Origin: JAGLTN01 sp023135255
GTDB taxonomy: Bacteria > Planctomycetota > Phycisphaerae > Sedimentisphaerales > Anaerobacaceae
Length of the DNA: 6,258 bases
Assembly: GCA_030639495.1 (NCBI GenBank)
Contig: DAOWCP010000111.1
Span: 1 to 6,258, forward strand
Direction of reading: 5' to 3'
Below, in pieces: positions 1 through 6,258 of this stretch. The number at the start of each line of letters is the position of its first letter. Within the stretch, counting starts at the first letter, position 1. Made by a program: the position numbers and the translations under genes. The notes beneath the pieces are model-generated. The model did not search any database, was not told where the DNA came from, and worked only from the letters and a program-made list of their open reading frames with translations.

Positions 1-1
1 A

Positions 2-889
2 ATGGTTTTGGAGCGAGGCGGCGATGGTATCGGGCTTTATCGAACGGAGTTTTTGTATCTGAACAGTTCGACGGAGCCTACGGAAGAAGATCATTACGAG
101 GCTTATGCTCAGACGATAAAAGTGTTTAAACATCGACCTGTCATAATCAGGACGATGGATCTTGGAGCAGATAAATATACTCAAAGTAAACGGTTTGCCC
201 GTGAGCCTAACCCGTTTTTGGGTTTAAGGTCTATCCGTTTTTGTTTGCAGAATATAATAATGTTCAAGACACAGCTCCATGCGATATTGCGTGCTTCTGT
301 TCTCGGTGAAATTAAGGTAATGTTTCCACTGATAACAAATCATCAGGAGTTGATGCAGGCTAAGATGATACTTCATGACGTAATGGAAGACCTTGACGAA
401 GAATCAATCCCTTATAATCCTAATATCGAAGTTGGTATAATGGTAGAGACACCATCGGCAGCTTTGATGGCAGCATCGCTTGCGCAGGATTCAGATTTCT
501 TCAGTATAGGCACAAATGACCTTACTCAATATACACTTGCAGTTGACAGAGGAAATGAGCTTGTTTCTACGCTTTATTCACCTGTGGACCCTGCGGTGTT
601 GAGGCTTATCCGGACAGTTATTCAGGATGCGTATCAGGCACAGATAGATCTGAGTGTTTGTGGGGAGATGGCTTCGGAGCCTGAATATATCATGCTGCTT
701 CTTGGAATGGGTGTCAGGAAAATATCAATAGCTCAGCCAATGATTCCGGAGATCAAACAGATAATCCGTTCTGTGACGATGGATGATTGCAATAAAGTCG
801 CAAGGAAAGTTCTGACGATGCACTCAGAAAGGCATATATCGAGTTATCTGCGTAACGCTACTCATAAAATATTTCCGGAGGTCTTTTAG
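2..889 (+). CDS. ptsI: Phosphoenolpyruvate-protein phosphotransferase (PTS enzyme I), C-terminal half, 5' end outside window
   Basis: Enzyme I takes phosphate from phosphoenolpyruvate and passes it to HPr in the cytoplasm, the first step of the PTS. The visible 295 residues are the PEP-binding TIM-barrel domain. With a constant offset of 282 they align by eye to E. coli enzyme I residues 296 to 502. Arg14 (GLYRTEF), Arg50 (RTMDLGADK), Arg76 (NPFLGLRSIR), Glu149 (MVETP), Asn172-Asp173 (GTNDLTQYT), Arg183 and the catalytic Cys220 (VCGEM) are all present, so the domain looks active. The ATG at base 2 is almost certainly an internal Met: the HPr-binding domain and the phosphorylated histidine of the N-terminal half lie upstream of the window. 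With the offset, the full protein would be about 577 residues, close to the 575 of E. coli. The gene ends in TAG and is convergent with the efflux operon. Which PTS proteins it serves (sugar uptake or a regulatory PTS) cannot be seen here. Confidence 0.96.
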   Translation: MVLERGGDGIGLYRTEFLYLNSSTEPTEEDHYEAYAQTIKVFKHRPVIIRTMDLGADKYTQSKRFAREPNPFLGLRSIRFCLQNIIMFKTQLHAILRASVLGEIKVMFPLITNHQELMQAKMILHDVMEDLDEESIPYNPNIEVGIMVETPSAALMAASLAQDSDFFSIGTNDLTQYTLAVDRGNELVSTLYSPVDPAVLRLIRTVIQDAYQAQIDLSVCGEMASEPEYIMLLLGMGVRKISIAQPMIPEIKQIIRSVTMDDCNKVARKVLTMHSERHISSYLRNATHKIFPEVF

Positions 890-931
890 TTTTATTTCCG
901 TTTTTTTGAGTCCTTGGTGAAAAGACCGCGG
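875..931. repeat. Inverted repeat across the convergent ptsI/permease gene ends
   Basis: An 8-bp perfect inverted repeat, GGTCTTTT at 880-887 and AAAAGACC at 920-927, flanks a 32-base loop. Three more pairs (CCG at 875-877 with CGG at 929-931) extend it beyond a small 2/1 internal bulge. The left arm overlaps the last codons and stop of ptsI; the right arm lies just outside the permease stop at 934. Neither strand has a U-run directly after the stem, so it is not a canonical intrinsic terminator. It could form a 3'-end stem in either convergent transcript, or be chance. The gap itself (890-933) contains a T7 run at 901-907 and no other recognisable element. Confidence 0.4.
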
Positions 932-933
932 AG

Positions 934-2226
934 TTATTCATGTCTTAGAGATTCAATTGGGTCCATGTTTGCTGCCCTCCAGGCAGGGTAGAGGCCGAAG
1001 GTTATTCCGGTTGCTCCGGATATTCCGAAAGAGAGCAGAATCGACCATGTTGTTATAACGGTAGGCATGTTGCCGAAACGAGTTACTAAAAATGGTATCA
1101 GTGCGCCAACAGCAATTCCTACCAAACCTCCGATGAGGGTCAGCAGGACGGTTTCAGTAAGGAACTGAAATATGATGTCTTTTTTCTTAGCACCGAGGGC
1201 GCGTCTTATTCCTATTTCTCTTGTTCTTTCGCTGACACTTGCAAGCATGATATTCATAATCCCTATACCTCCAACCAGCAGCGAGATGGCAGCGATTGAG
1301 CCGAGGACTATGTTGAATATACGTTTTGATTGGGCAGCCTGTTTTAAAAGTTCTAATGGGACTATAATATTATAATCTTTTTCTTTGTGTCGATTTTCAA
1401 GCAGAGCTTGCAGAACGTTTCTGATAGGTATTATCTGCTCCATTGATTGCACTTTAATGGTTATTTTTTGCAGCTCAACTCTTTCTCTGCTTGATGTTCC
1501 GCCATCAAAGCTGGCTTTAAATTCAGTGAATCGGATTTTTGCTGTGCTTACGGGTATATAGACATAGCCTATTGCCTGATCGGAAGTTTCAAAATTTGAA
1601 CCTCCAAAAGAATTCGAATGATTGTTTTGTATAGTTGATGAAGATATTCCCATAACCCGATAGTAGCTTCCATAGATTTTTATGTCCTGTCCCATTGGGT
1701 CATCAAAAAGAAAAAGGTCCCTTGCTGTTTTTTCATCGATGACACAAACATTTAGTCTATATTCTACATCGATGCTTGTCAGGAATCTGCCTCGAATCAC
1801 TGAAATTGGTGAGATTTCAGTGTACCACGGTATGGTTCCAATAAGTTTTATGGGCAATTTTCGGTTAAGATATCTTGCCTGCTGGTCTAATTGTCTGATA
1901 GGGACTGCGACTTCGACATTTGGTATACAATTTCTTATAGCTTCAGCATCTGCGTATGTTAGACCGTAGCTTATTACGGTGTTGCCTGACCCCGAATCTG
2001 TTTGTTTTTGGGGTGGTTTTACTGTTTCGATAATGATATTGCTGGAGCCCAATCTTGCAATCGCTTCCTGCGTTTGTCTGCTTGCCCCTTCTCCAATAGC
2101 GAGCATGGCGATAACTGAGCATACTCCGAAAATGATGCCGAGAGTTGTAAGTATAGACCTTAACCTGTGCATCCACAGGCTTTTAATGCCGAGCTTAATC
2201 GTTCTTTTAAATCCAAACCACTGCAT
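934..2226 (-). CDS. macB: MacB/FtsX-type ABC transporter permease
   Basis: Inner membrane permease of a tripartite ABC exporter, 430 residues. The order fits the stand-alone MacB permease family: TM1 at about 22-44 (LRSILTTLGIIFGVCSVIAM), then a long periplasmic MacB_PCD region to about residue 290, then the FtsX domain with three TM segments at about 304-328, 352-382 and 393-415. The typical cytoplasmic stretch SERTREIGIRRALGAKKKDI (332-351), which couples to the ATPase, is intact, as is the ending AANMDPIESLRHE. MacB proteins of this kind transmit ATP-driven conformational change to the periplasm rather than moving substrate across the inner membrane. The ATP-binding domain fused to E. coli MacB is here the separate gene just upstream, whose stop is 5 nt from this ATG. 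No good Shine-Dalgarno lies within the usual distance (GAGG is over 20 nt away), so translation is probably coupled to the ATPase gene. The start is kept because the residues before TM1 (an amphipathic stretch ending KSLWMHRLRS) are typical of the family. Last gene of the operon. Substrate unknown. Confidence 0.93.
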   Translation of the reverse strand: MQWFGFKRTIKLGIKSLWMHRLRSILTTLGIIFGVCSVIAMLAIGEGASRQTQEAIARLGSSNIIIETVKPPQKQTDSGSGNTVISYGLTYADAEAIRNCIPNVEVAVPIRQLDQQARYLNRKLPIKLIGTIPWYTEISPISVIRGRFLTSIDVEYRLNVCVIDEKTARDLFLFDDPMGQDIKIYGSYYRVMGISSSTIQNNHSNSFGGSNFETSDQAIGYVYIPVSTAKIRFTEFKASFDGGTSSRERVELQKITIKVQSMEQIIPIRNVLQALLENRHKEKDYNIIVPLELLKQAAQSKRIFNIVLGSIAAISLLVGGIGIMNIMLASVSERTREIGIRRALGAKKKDIIFQFLTETVLLTLIGGLVGIAVGALIPFLVTRFGNMPTVITTWSILLSFGISGATGITFGLYPAWRAANMDPIESLRHE

Positions 2227-2231
2227 ATTAG

Positions 2232-2918
2232 TTATCTTTTATTATTATCCTCTTTGTCAATTCTGCCATCAAGCAGATGTATTGTACGTTCTGAGAGTTT
2301 TGCGATTCTGTCATCATGGGTTATTACTATCAGGGTTTTTCCTTTTTCATGGAGATCGTTAAGTATTTCGAGTATTTCATACCCACTTTTTGAGTCGAGA
2401 TTTCCAGTAGGTTCGTCGGCGAGTAATACAACAGGGTCGTTTGCGAGTGCTCTTGCGATAGCAACCCGCTGTTGTTGACCGCCGCTAAGTTCCGAAGGTT
2501 TGTGTTTCAGTCTATCACTTAATCCTACTATCTCAGCAAGTTCTTCGGCTCTTTCTTTGCTTAGTGTTTCAGACATTCCCTGGTAGTACATAGGGACTTC
2601 TATGTTTTCTATGATATTCAACTGAGCGATGAGGTTGTATGACTGGAAAATGAACCCTATTTTTTTACCTCTTATTTTCGAGAGAAGGTCGTCTTCAAGT
2701 GTAGCTATATCCTGACCGTCTAAGAAATACTGCCCTTTAGTTGGAGTGTCGAGGCAGCCGAGGAGATTCAGCATAGTTGACTTTCCAGATCCACTGGGCC
2801 CCATGATGGTGATATACTCACCTTTGTTGATGGTAAGATCCAGGTTCTTGAGGGCGTCTAATCGCACATCTCCTATCTGGAAGGTTTTAGTCATATTTTT
2901 TATTGAAATGATGGGCAT
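2232..2918 (-). CDS. ABC transporter ATP-binding protein, MacB/LolD type
   Basis: Cytoplasmic nucleotide-binding subunit, 228 residues, which hydrolyses ATP to drive the permease encoded directly downstream. Every catalytic motif is intact: Walker A GPSGSGKST at 40-48, the Q-loop Gln92 (FIFQSYNLI), the signature LSGGQQQRVAIARAL from 144, Walker B VVLLADEPTG with Asp168 and Glu169, the D-loop NLDS at 173-176 and the switch His201 (VITHDD). Length and motif spacing fit the LolD/MacB/FtsE group of ATPases that pair with FtsX-like permeases. The start ATG lies 3 nt after the adaptor stop. AGGA inside the last adaptor codons, 10 nt upstream, is a usable ribosome binding site. The stop is 5 nt before the permease ATG. 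LolD is the other close family, but lying between an adaptor gene and a MacB permease points to an efflux or secretion machine rather than lipoprotein release. Confidence 0.95.
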   Translation of the reverse strand: MPIISIKNMTKTFQIGDVRLDALKNLDLTINKGEYITIMGPSGSGKSTMLNLLGCLDTPTKGQYFLDGQDIATLEDDLLSKIRGKKIGFIFQSYNLIAQLNIIENIEVPMYYQGMSETLSKERAEELAEIVGLSDRLKHKPSELSGGQQQRVAIARALANDPVVLLADEPTGNLDSKSGYEILEILNDLHEKGKTLIVITHDDRIAKLSERTIHLLDGRIDKEDNNKR

Positions 2919-2921
2919 TTA

Positions 2922-4673
2922 TTATCTTTCCTGTCTACCCCTTCTTGTTGCTCTGTTTGATCTTCCTTCGGCTTCGTCTGGTCTTCTTGCTGCTCTATCT
3001 GATCTTCCTTTGGCTTCGTCTGGTTTTCTTTTAGCTTTTTTTGGTTTTTTCCCCTGTGCATCGGTCGTTAGTTTAGACTCAGAAATTCGTGGCGGATTTA
3101 ATATAACAACATCACCGGCATGTACTTCTTTGGTTATTTCAACAAAGCTGTCGTTAAATTGACCAGTTTCAACGTTTCGCATAACAGGTTTGCCATTTTC
3201 AAGAACGAAGCATATTTTTTGACCTTGATGGTTAATTACAGCCTGAATAGGTACGCTAATCACGTTTTTTAGTTCTTTTATTATAATTTCGACTTTACCA
3301 GTCATACCGGTTTTTAGAGATTCGTTTACCCCATCAATTCTGATGTCGGTCGAATATACTTTTAAGTCAGGATTAAGCCAGTTTTCCGGGTCTGCAAGTG
3401 GAGACTTTTTTATAACCTCTCCGGTAAATTTTTCGTCGGGAAAAGCAGCGATAGTAATTAAAGTTTTTTGACCAGGTACGATCTTGTCAATCCATGTTTC
3501 ATGTACTTTTATTTCAATTTTCATTACTGTCGGGTCCGGTATAGAAATTATTTTTTGCCTTTCCCTGACTTCACCTCCTATTTCGATAGGTCTGCGTTGT
3601 TGAAGCCAGCGGTCTGTACTTGACGAATAGACGACTTGTCCCGTCGCCGGCGCTATTATGGTGCAGGCTTCGTATTGATGTGTTAGTTTTTCGAGACGTT
3701 CTTTTTGAAGTTTGTATGTAGCTTCATTGCTTCCCAGCTGTGCCTGTGCCTGCGCAAGTTTCGATCTGGCGAGAGATAGTGTTCTGTCGAGTTCACGTTT
3801 TGATTCTATGTAATCGCTATAGAGTTTTTGAGCTTCTTTTGGGAACTCGTAACCCACAAAAAGCTTTTTTGCTGTTATAGATTTGTTACGTAAGATATTT
3901 TTTTGTTCTTTGTCAAGCCTGTCGGCTTCTTTCTTATTTAGTGAGATATATTCTTTTTCGAAAAGTTTTATAGTCCAGTCATATGTTGATTTTGCAAGTT
4001 CAAGGTTTTGCTCTTTAAGATATATATCGCCATCAAGGTCCCTGATTCTTTGGAGAGCTTCACCACCAAGATTGGGGTCATCAAGGATATTTTTAATAGC
4101 ACTCTGATCTTCAAGGATGTTTTGTCCGCTTTCAACTATTTTATCCGCGATTGTTTCACCGAGGTATTTCTGGAAATCCATCAAGGAAAATCTCACATTC
4201 AGTTCTCCGGCCTGAATATCACTGCTGTTTTGTTTTACTTGGATGTCGAGAGATTCTTTTGCTTCGGTGAGGGAAGCATCCGCTTTTAGATGTGTTATTT
4301 CCTGCTGAGTAAGCCTTTCTTTGATATCAGCGGAATCGAGTTCGACGAGTATCATTTTGTTTTTTACATCTTCTTCAGTTATTTCAGTTCCTTCGTCAAC
4401 AATGCTTATGATGGTAGTTCGACCTTCAACTTCAGATTTGAGGTCTGTAGAGTTGAGTGCTTTTATATCGCCGCTTTCAGTTACGCTGATAGTAAGGTCA
4501 CCTTTTTTTGCAACATATGTAATATAGCTGCCGTCGGAAGAGGCAGTTGTAGTTAAGCTTTTCTTAAATAAGAAGTAACCACCTATTGAGGCAATAATTA
4601 TTGAGATCAGTATCCAACGTAATAACTTTTTTCTTTTAGTTTTATTCTGTTTTTTGTTTAAATCTTTCGCCAT
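2922..4673 (-). CDS. Large HlyD/MacA-type periplasmic adaptor (membrane fusion protein)
   Basis: Periplasmic adaptor linking the permease to the TolC-like duct, 583 residues from the chosen start. A Lys-rich N-terminus is followed by one membrane anchor (about 17-36, LLRWILISIIIASIGGYFLF). Next come a first barrel and lipoyl half (about 60-113, with VEGRTTIISIVDEGTEI) and a long coiled-coil hairpin region (about 118-335). The second lipoyl half follows (CTIIAPATGQVVYS, 337-350), then the beta-barrel (about 375-465) and the membrane-proximal domain (about 470-528, ending ILNPPR). Residues 530-583 form a basic, probably disordered tail with a 14-residue repeat. E. coli MacA has about 371 residues; the excess lies in the hairpin and tail. 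An earlier in-frame ATG at 4731-4733 would add 20 residues and overlap the preceding gene. The ATG at 4671-4673 is preferred because AGGA sits 7 nt before it and the product then begins with a normal anchor. The tail frame after the A-runs near 3036-3050 (coding strand) is open to doubt. Confidence 0.92.
   Translation of the reverse strand: MAKDLNKKQNKTKRKKLLRWILISIIIASIGGYFLFKKSLTTTASSDGSYITYVAKKGDLTISVTESGDIKALNSTDLKSEVEGRTTIISIVDEGTEITEEDVKNKMILVELDSADIKERLTQQEITHLKADASLTEAKESLDIQVKQNSSDIQAGELNVRFSLMDFQKYLGETIADKIVESGQNILEDQSAIKNILDDPNLGGEALQRIRDLDGDIYLKEQNLELAKSTYDWTIKLFEKEYISLNKKEADRLDKEQKNILRNKSITAKKLFVGYEFPKEAQKLYSDYIESKRELDRTLSLARSKLAQAQAQLGSNEATYKLQKERLEKLTHQYEACTIIAPATGQVVYSSSTDRWLQQRRPIEIGGEVRERQKIISIPDPTVMKIEIKVHETWIDKIVPGQKTLITIAAFPDEKFTGEVIKKSPLADPENWLNPDLKVYSTDIRIDGVNESLKTGMTGKVEIIIKELKNVISVPIQAVINHQGQKICFVLENGKPVMRNVETGQFNDSFVEITKEVHAGDVVILNPPRISESKLTTDAQGKKPKKAKRKPDEAKGRSDRAARRPDEAEGRSNRATRRGRQER
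2929..2932 (-). promoter_or_regulatory. Ribosome binding site of the ATPase gene
   Basis: AGGA on the coding strand, 10 nt before the ATPase ATG and inside the final Gln-Glu-Arg codons of the adaptor gene. The spacing is slightly long but usable, and the 3-nt gap between stop and start also suggests coupling. Confidence 0.5.
2941..3030 (-). repeat. 42-bp tandem repeat, about 2.1 copies, in the adaptor C-terminus
   Basis: Bases 2941-2988 match 2983-3030 at 43 of 48 positions, with a period of 42 bp. The mismatches are at 2948, 2955, 2957, 2969 and 2983. In the adaptor frame each unit encodes 14 residues (PDEAxGRSxRAxRR), giving a strongly basic tail. A weaker, Lys-rich third copy may precede it (residues 537-550), supported only by a few matched positions. 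Ten of the eleven Arg codons from residue 549 on are AGA, against 7 of 21 in the rest of the gene. Confidence 0.9.
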
Positions 4674-4680
4674 TATTTTA

Positions 4681-4684
4681 TCCT
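4681..4684 (-). promoter_or_regulatory. Ribosome binding site deciding the adaptor start
   Basis: AGGA on the coding strand, 7 nt before the ATG at 4671-4673 and located in the 19-nt gap after the outer membrane gene stop. It supports this ATG over the earlier in-frame ATG at 4731-4733. Confidence 0.65.
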
Positions 4685-4692
4685 GAAAATAA

Positions 4693-6258
4693 TTATTTTG
4701 TCCACATACCATCCGGTTTGACTTGCAATACACCTATGTCCCTGAAAAAGTTTAATTTTTCGATTGAATGATTTATCAATGCTGCTATTGATGCGTTTTG
4801 AGCTAATAATAAAGCGTTCTGTGCATCAAGATAGTCTCTTGTTTGTACTCTTCCTGCATCGAGTAGCAATGATGTACTCTCAACACGTTTTTCCGCGAGC
4901 TTTAGACTGACCTGTTGAATTTTATAACTTTCAGCAGATTCGATCAGCTTTCGATAAGCTTGTCTGACCTGCAGCTTTACCTCGTCCATTTCATTTTCGT
5001 AGTCACGTTGATATTGTTCCAAAGCAATAATCGCCTCGCGATATGCATTTCTTTCGGATTTTCTATCGAAAGGCAAATCCGCTTCGATTCCTGCGAAATA
5101 GCTGTCATCACCAAAGCGTATTTCACCAAAATCTGCATTATATTGTGAATCAGCGCCAAATCCTCCGGTGAGATTAAGGTCAGCTTCGAGGTTGTTTATA
5201 GCGACGATAATCTTTCTTGCGGCATCGTCAATTTTATCTTTGTTGTTTGCCAGATCGAGTCTATTTACGAGGCTTGTATCAATGGCATCTCGGAGAGTGT
5301 ACTCAGGGGCAGAGACTTTTTCTGCTTTTAGAGCTTCAAGTTCGTTGGGATCAAGCACTATGTCAGTTGAAGTTGAGATCGTCAGTCTTATCTTAAATTC
5401 ATCAAGGAGCTGTTCAAATTGTCTCTGTTGACTAATATACCTATCCTTGGCGTTTAGTTTGTTCTGCTCGGCCTGGTCAACCTCAAAGCTGTCACGTATG
5501 CCTGCTTTTGCTTCCATTTGAAGACGCAACTGGGAATCAGAAACCATTTCATAGTTATTTTTTTCGTTTGCAACCCTGTTTTCCTGCTGAAGTATTTTGT
5601 AATAGTCATTTATGATAGATACTACAAATGTTTTTCTGAAACGGTTGAAAGATCGTATCTGGTAGAGCACGTTTCTTTCTGCCTGGGTGAGGTTTTCTTG
5701 TGCGATTTTTTTACCTGCGCCTCTTAGCAACGGTTGTGTAATGGAAGCAGTTAATATTGAAGTAAGGGATGTATTCGGGCTGCCGACGAGTAATCTTGTC
5801 CAGTCGAGGGCAATTCTCGTGCTAATAACCGCGCCCGAAGCAAGCATCTGGTTGAAACCTGCAGCCATGCCTGTGCTTAGAGTCTTATTGGAAGAGTTGT
5901 GTCTGTAAGTGTTATCTATTGTGCCGAACCATTGCATTGCGAAATCGTGTCTTTCGAGGGTCAGGCTGAGTGCTCGGAGGTAAAGCTGTTCTTTTTGCTG
6001 CTGATAATTCCGGTTATTTGCGGTTGCTATTTCGACAGCTTTGACGAGGGAAAGCGGATTGGGAATCTCTGCGACATCGTGAGCTTTGATTCCTGGGTCG
6101 GGATTATTTGCGTCTTTTATGACGTAGTTTATTTTTTGTCCGAAGCGGTCTTCCCACTTTTCGTCTATGATGTTATAGACTTCTTCATCAGCTTCAAGTT
6201 TGTATTCATCCGGGGTTTTGCAGCCGGATAACAGACATAAAAATACCATGGCCGACAT
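4693..6258 (-). CDS. TolC-family outer membrane efflux lipoprotein, N-terminal end at window edge
   Basis: Outer membrane factor forming the exit duct for the adaptor and ABC transporter encoded downstream; 521 residues are visible. The start of the sequence carries the end of a lipoprotein signal, FLCLLSGC with Cys13 as the lipidated residue, as in many OprM-like factors. The visible n-region (MSAMVF) has no basic residue and is too short. The ATG at the very last base triplet is therefore probably internal and the gene probably begins further right. Two OEP repeats can be seen. The first starts near 68 (NPLSLVKAVEIATANNRNYQQQKEQL), with the beta-strand part near 109-180 ending in ITQPLLRGAG and helices to about 292. 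The second starts near 321 (TLRDAIDTSLVNRLDLANNKD), with a strand part near 360-398 and helices to about 500. This duplicated plan is typical of TolC proteins, which trimerise. The protein ends with TAA, 19 nt before the adaptor ATG. It is the first visible gene of the operon; the promoter is outside the window. Confidence 0.93.
   Translation of the reverse strand: MSAMVFLCLLSGCKTPDEYKLEADEEVYNIIDEKWEDRFGQKINYVIKDANNPDPGIKAHDVAEIPNPLSLVKAVEIATANNRNYQQQKEQLYLRALSLTLERHDFAMQWFGTIDNTYRHNSSNKTLSTGMAAGFNQMLASGAVISTRIALDWTRLLVGSPNTSLTSILTASITQPLLRGAGKKIAQENLTQAERNVLYQIRSFNRFRKTFVVSIINDYYKILQQENRVANEKNNYEMVSDSQLRLQMEAKAGIRDSFEVDQAEQNKLNAKDRYISQQRQFEQLLDEFKIRLTISTSTDIVLDPNELEALKAEKVSAPEYTLRDAIDTSLVNRLDLANNKDKIDDAARKIIVAINNLEADLNLTGGFGADSQYNADFGEIRFGDDSYFAGIEADLPFDRKSERNAYREAIIALEQYQRDYENEMDEVKLQVRQAYRKLIESAESYKIQQVSLKLAEKRVESTSLLLDAGRVQTRDYLDAQNALLLAQNASIAALINHSIEKLNFFRDIGVLQVKPDGMWTK

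Larger units (their letters stand above)
2900..3061 (-). other. Second open frame through the adaptor tail, overlapping the ATPase start
   Basis: In the +1 frame relative to the adaptor, a 53-codon frame starting at an ATG (3059-3061) is open through the whole tandem repeat and stops at 2900-2902, inside the ATPase gene. It would encode a Gln/Glu/Lys-rich peptide with the repeat QTKPKEDQxEQQE. No Shine-Dalgarno precedes the ATG, so an independent small gene is unlikely. It is listed because this may be the true or ancestral frame of the adaptor tail: a change of one A in either adjacent A-run would join it to the adaptor. It could also be only a by-product of a repeat whose unit is divisible by three. 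Confidence 0.2.

Noticed and set aside
2..4. ATG at the left edge as the true ptsI start
   Set aside because: The alignment offset to E. coli enzyme I places it near residue 283 of the full protein, so it is an internal Met.
890..910. Intrinsic terminator of ptsI at the T-rich stretch after its stop
   Set aside because: The T-run has no GC-rich stem directly before it; the only good pairing has its right arm downstream of the T-run.
1172..2478. Plus-strand open frames opposite the permease and ATPase genes, and a second minus frame at 1943-2176
   Set aside because: Their products match no family I recognise, while the overlapping minus-strand frames have full conserved domains.
3035..3050. 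Programmed -1 frameshift on the A7 run of the adaptor gene
   Set aside because: A -1 slip there reads AGC then TAA, so it would only truncate the protein by the tail. No stimulatory hairpin or upstream Shine-Dalgarno-like element was evident. Only the +1 frame stays open, and that is reported separately.
4674..4733. A longer adaptor reading from the ATG at 4731-4733
   Set aside because: It would overlap the outer membrane gene by 41 bp and put 20 extra residues before a normal Lys-rich anchor. The ATG at 4671-4673 has AGGA at 7 nt.
2746..5908. Plus-strand open frames opposite the ATPase, adaptor and outer membrane genes
   Set aside because: They are antisense shadows with Phe/Ser/Leu-rich products, expected opposite Lys/Glu-rich coding sequence.
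5899..6231. A 110-codon plus-strand frame near the right edge
   Set aside because: It is antisense to the N-terminal half of the outer membrane factor and its hydrophobic composition follows from that. No family resemblance was seen.

Overview
This window looks like chromosomal DNA from a Gram-negative bacterium of moderate, slightly AT-leaning base composition (judged by eye). The adaptor, permease and outer membrane proteins resemble, from memory, efflux proteins of Planctomycetota (Phycisphaerae-like lineages). Examples are the adaptor's NPDLKVY and LNPPR segments and the permease's GVCSVIAMLAIGEGAS and AANMDPIESLRHE segments. The phylum assignment is an inference from family resemblance, because no marker RNA lies in the window.

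Layout: bases 2-889 (+ strand) hold the C-terminal half of ptsI, enzyme I of the phosphoenolpyruvate:sugar phosphotransferase system; its 5' half lies outside the window. A 44-bp convergent gap follows, with a long inverted repeat across it but no recognisable U-tract terminator. From 934 to the right edge, all on the - strand, runs one tightly packed operon. In transcription order it encodes a TolC-family outer membrane factor (open at the right edge, lipobox visible), an unusually large HlyD/MacA-type periplasmic adaptor, an ABC ATPase of the MacB/LolD type, and a MacB/FtsX-type permease. Spacings are 19, 3 and 5 nt. The operon promoter and the first codons of the outer membrane gene lie beyond base 6258.

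How the genes work together: the four products form a complete tripartite ABC efflux or secretion system. The ATPase and permease together correspond to a MacB protein that is one fused chain in E. coli. The adaptor spans the periplasm and the TolC-like protein gives the exit duct. The substrate cannot be read from sequence. ptsI is convergent to this operon and there is no sign that it is functionally linked.

The least ordinary feature is the 3' end of the adaptor gene. A 42-bp tandem repeat encodes a basic 14-residue repeat tail. It follows directly on A6 and A7 runs (coding strand). A second reading frame is open through the repeat and into the ATPase gene, and it explains the differences between the copies better than the annotated frame does. 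The tail frame therefore deserves checking. No RNA gene, mobile element, CRISPR array or gene-free stretch above 300 bases was seen.
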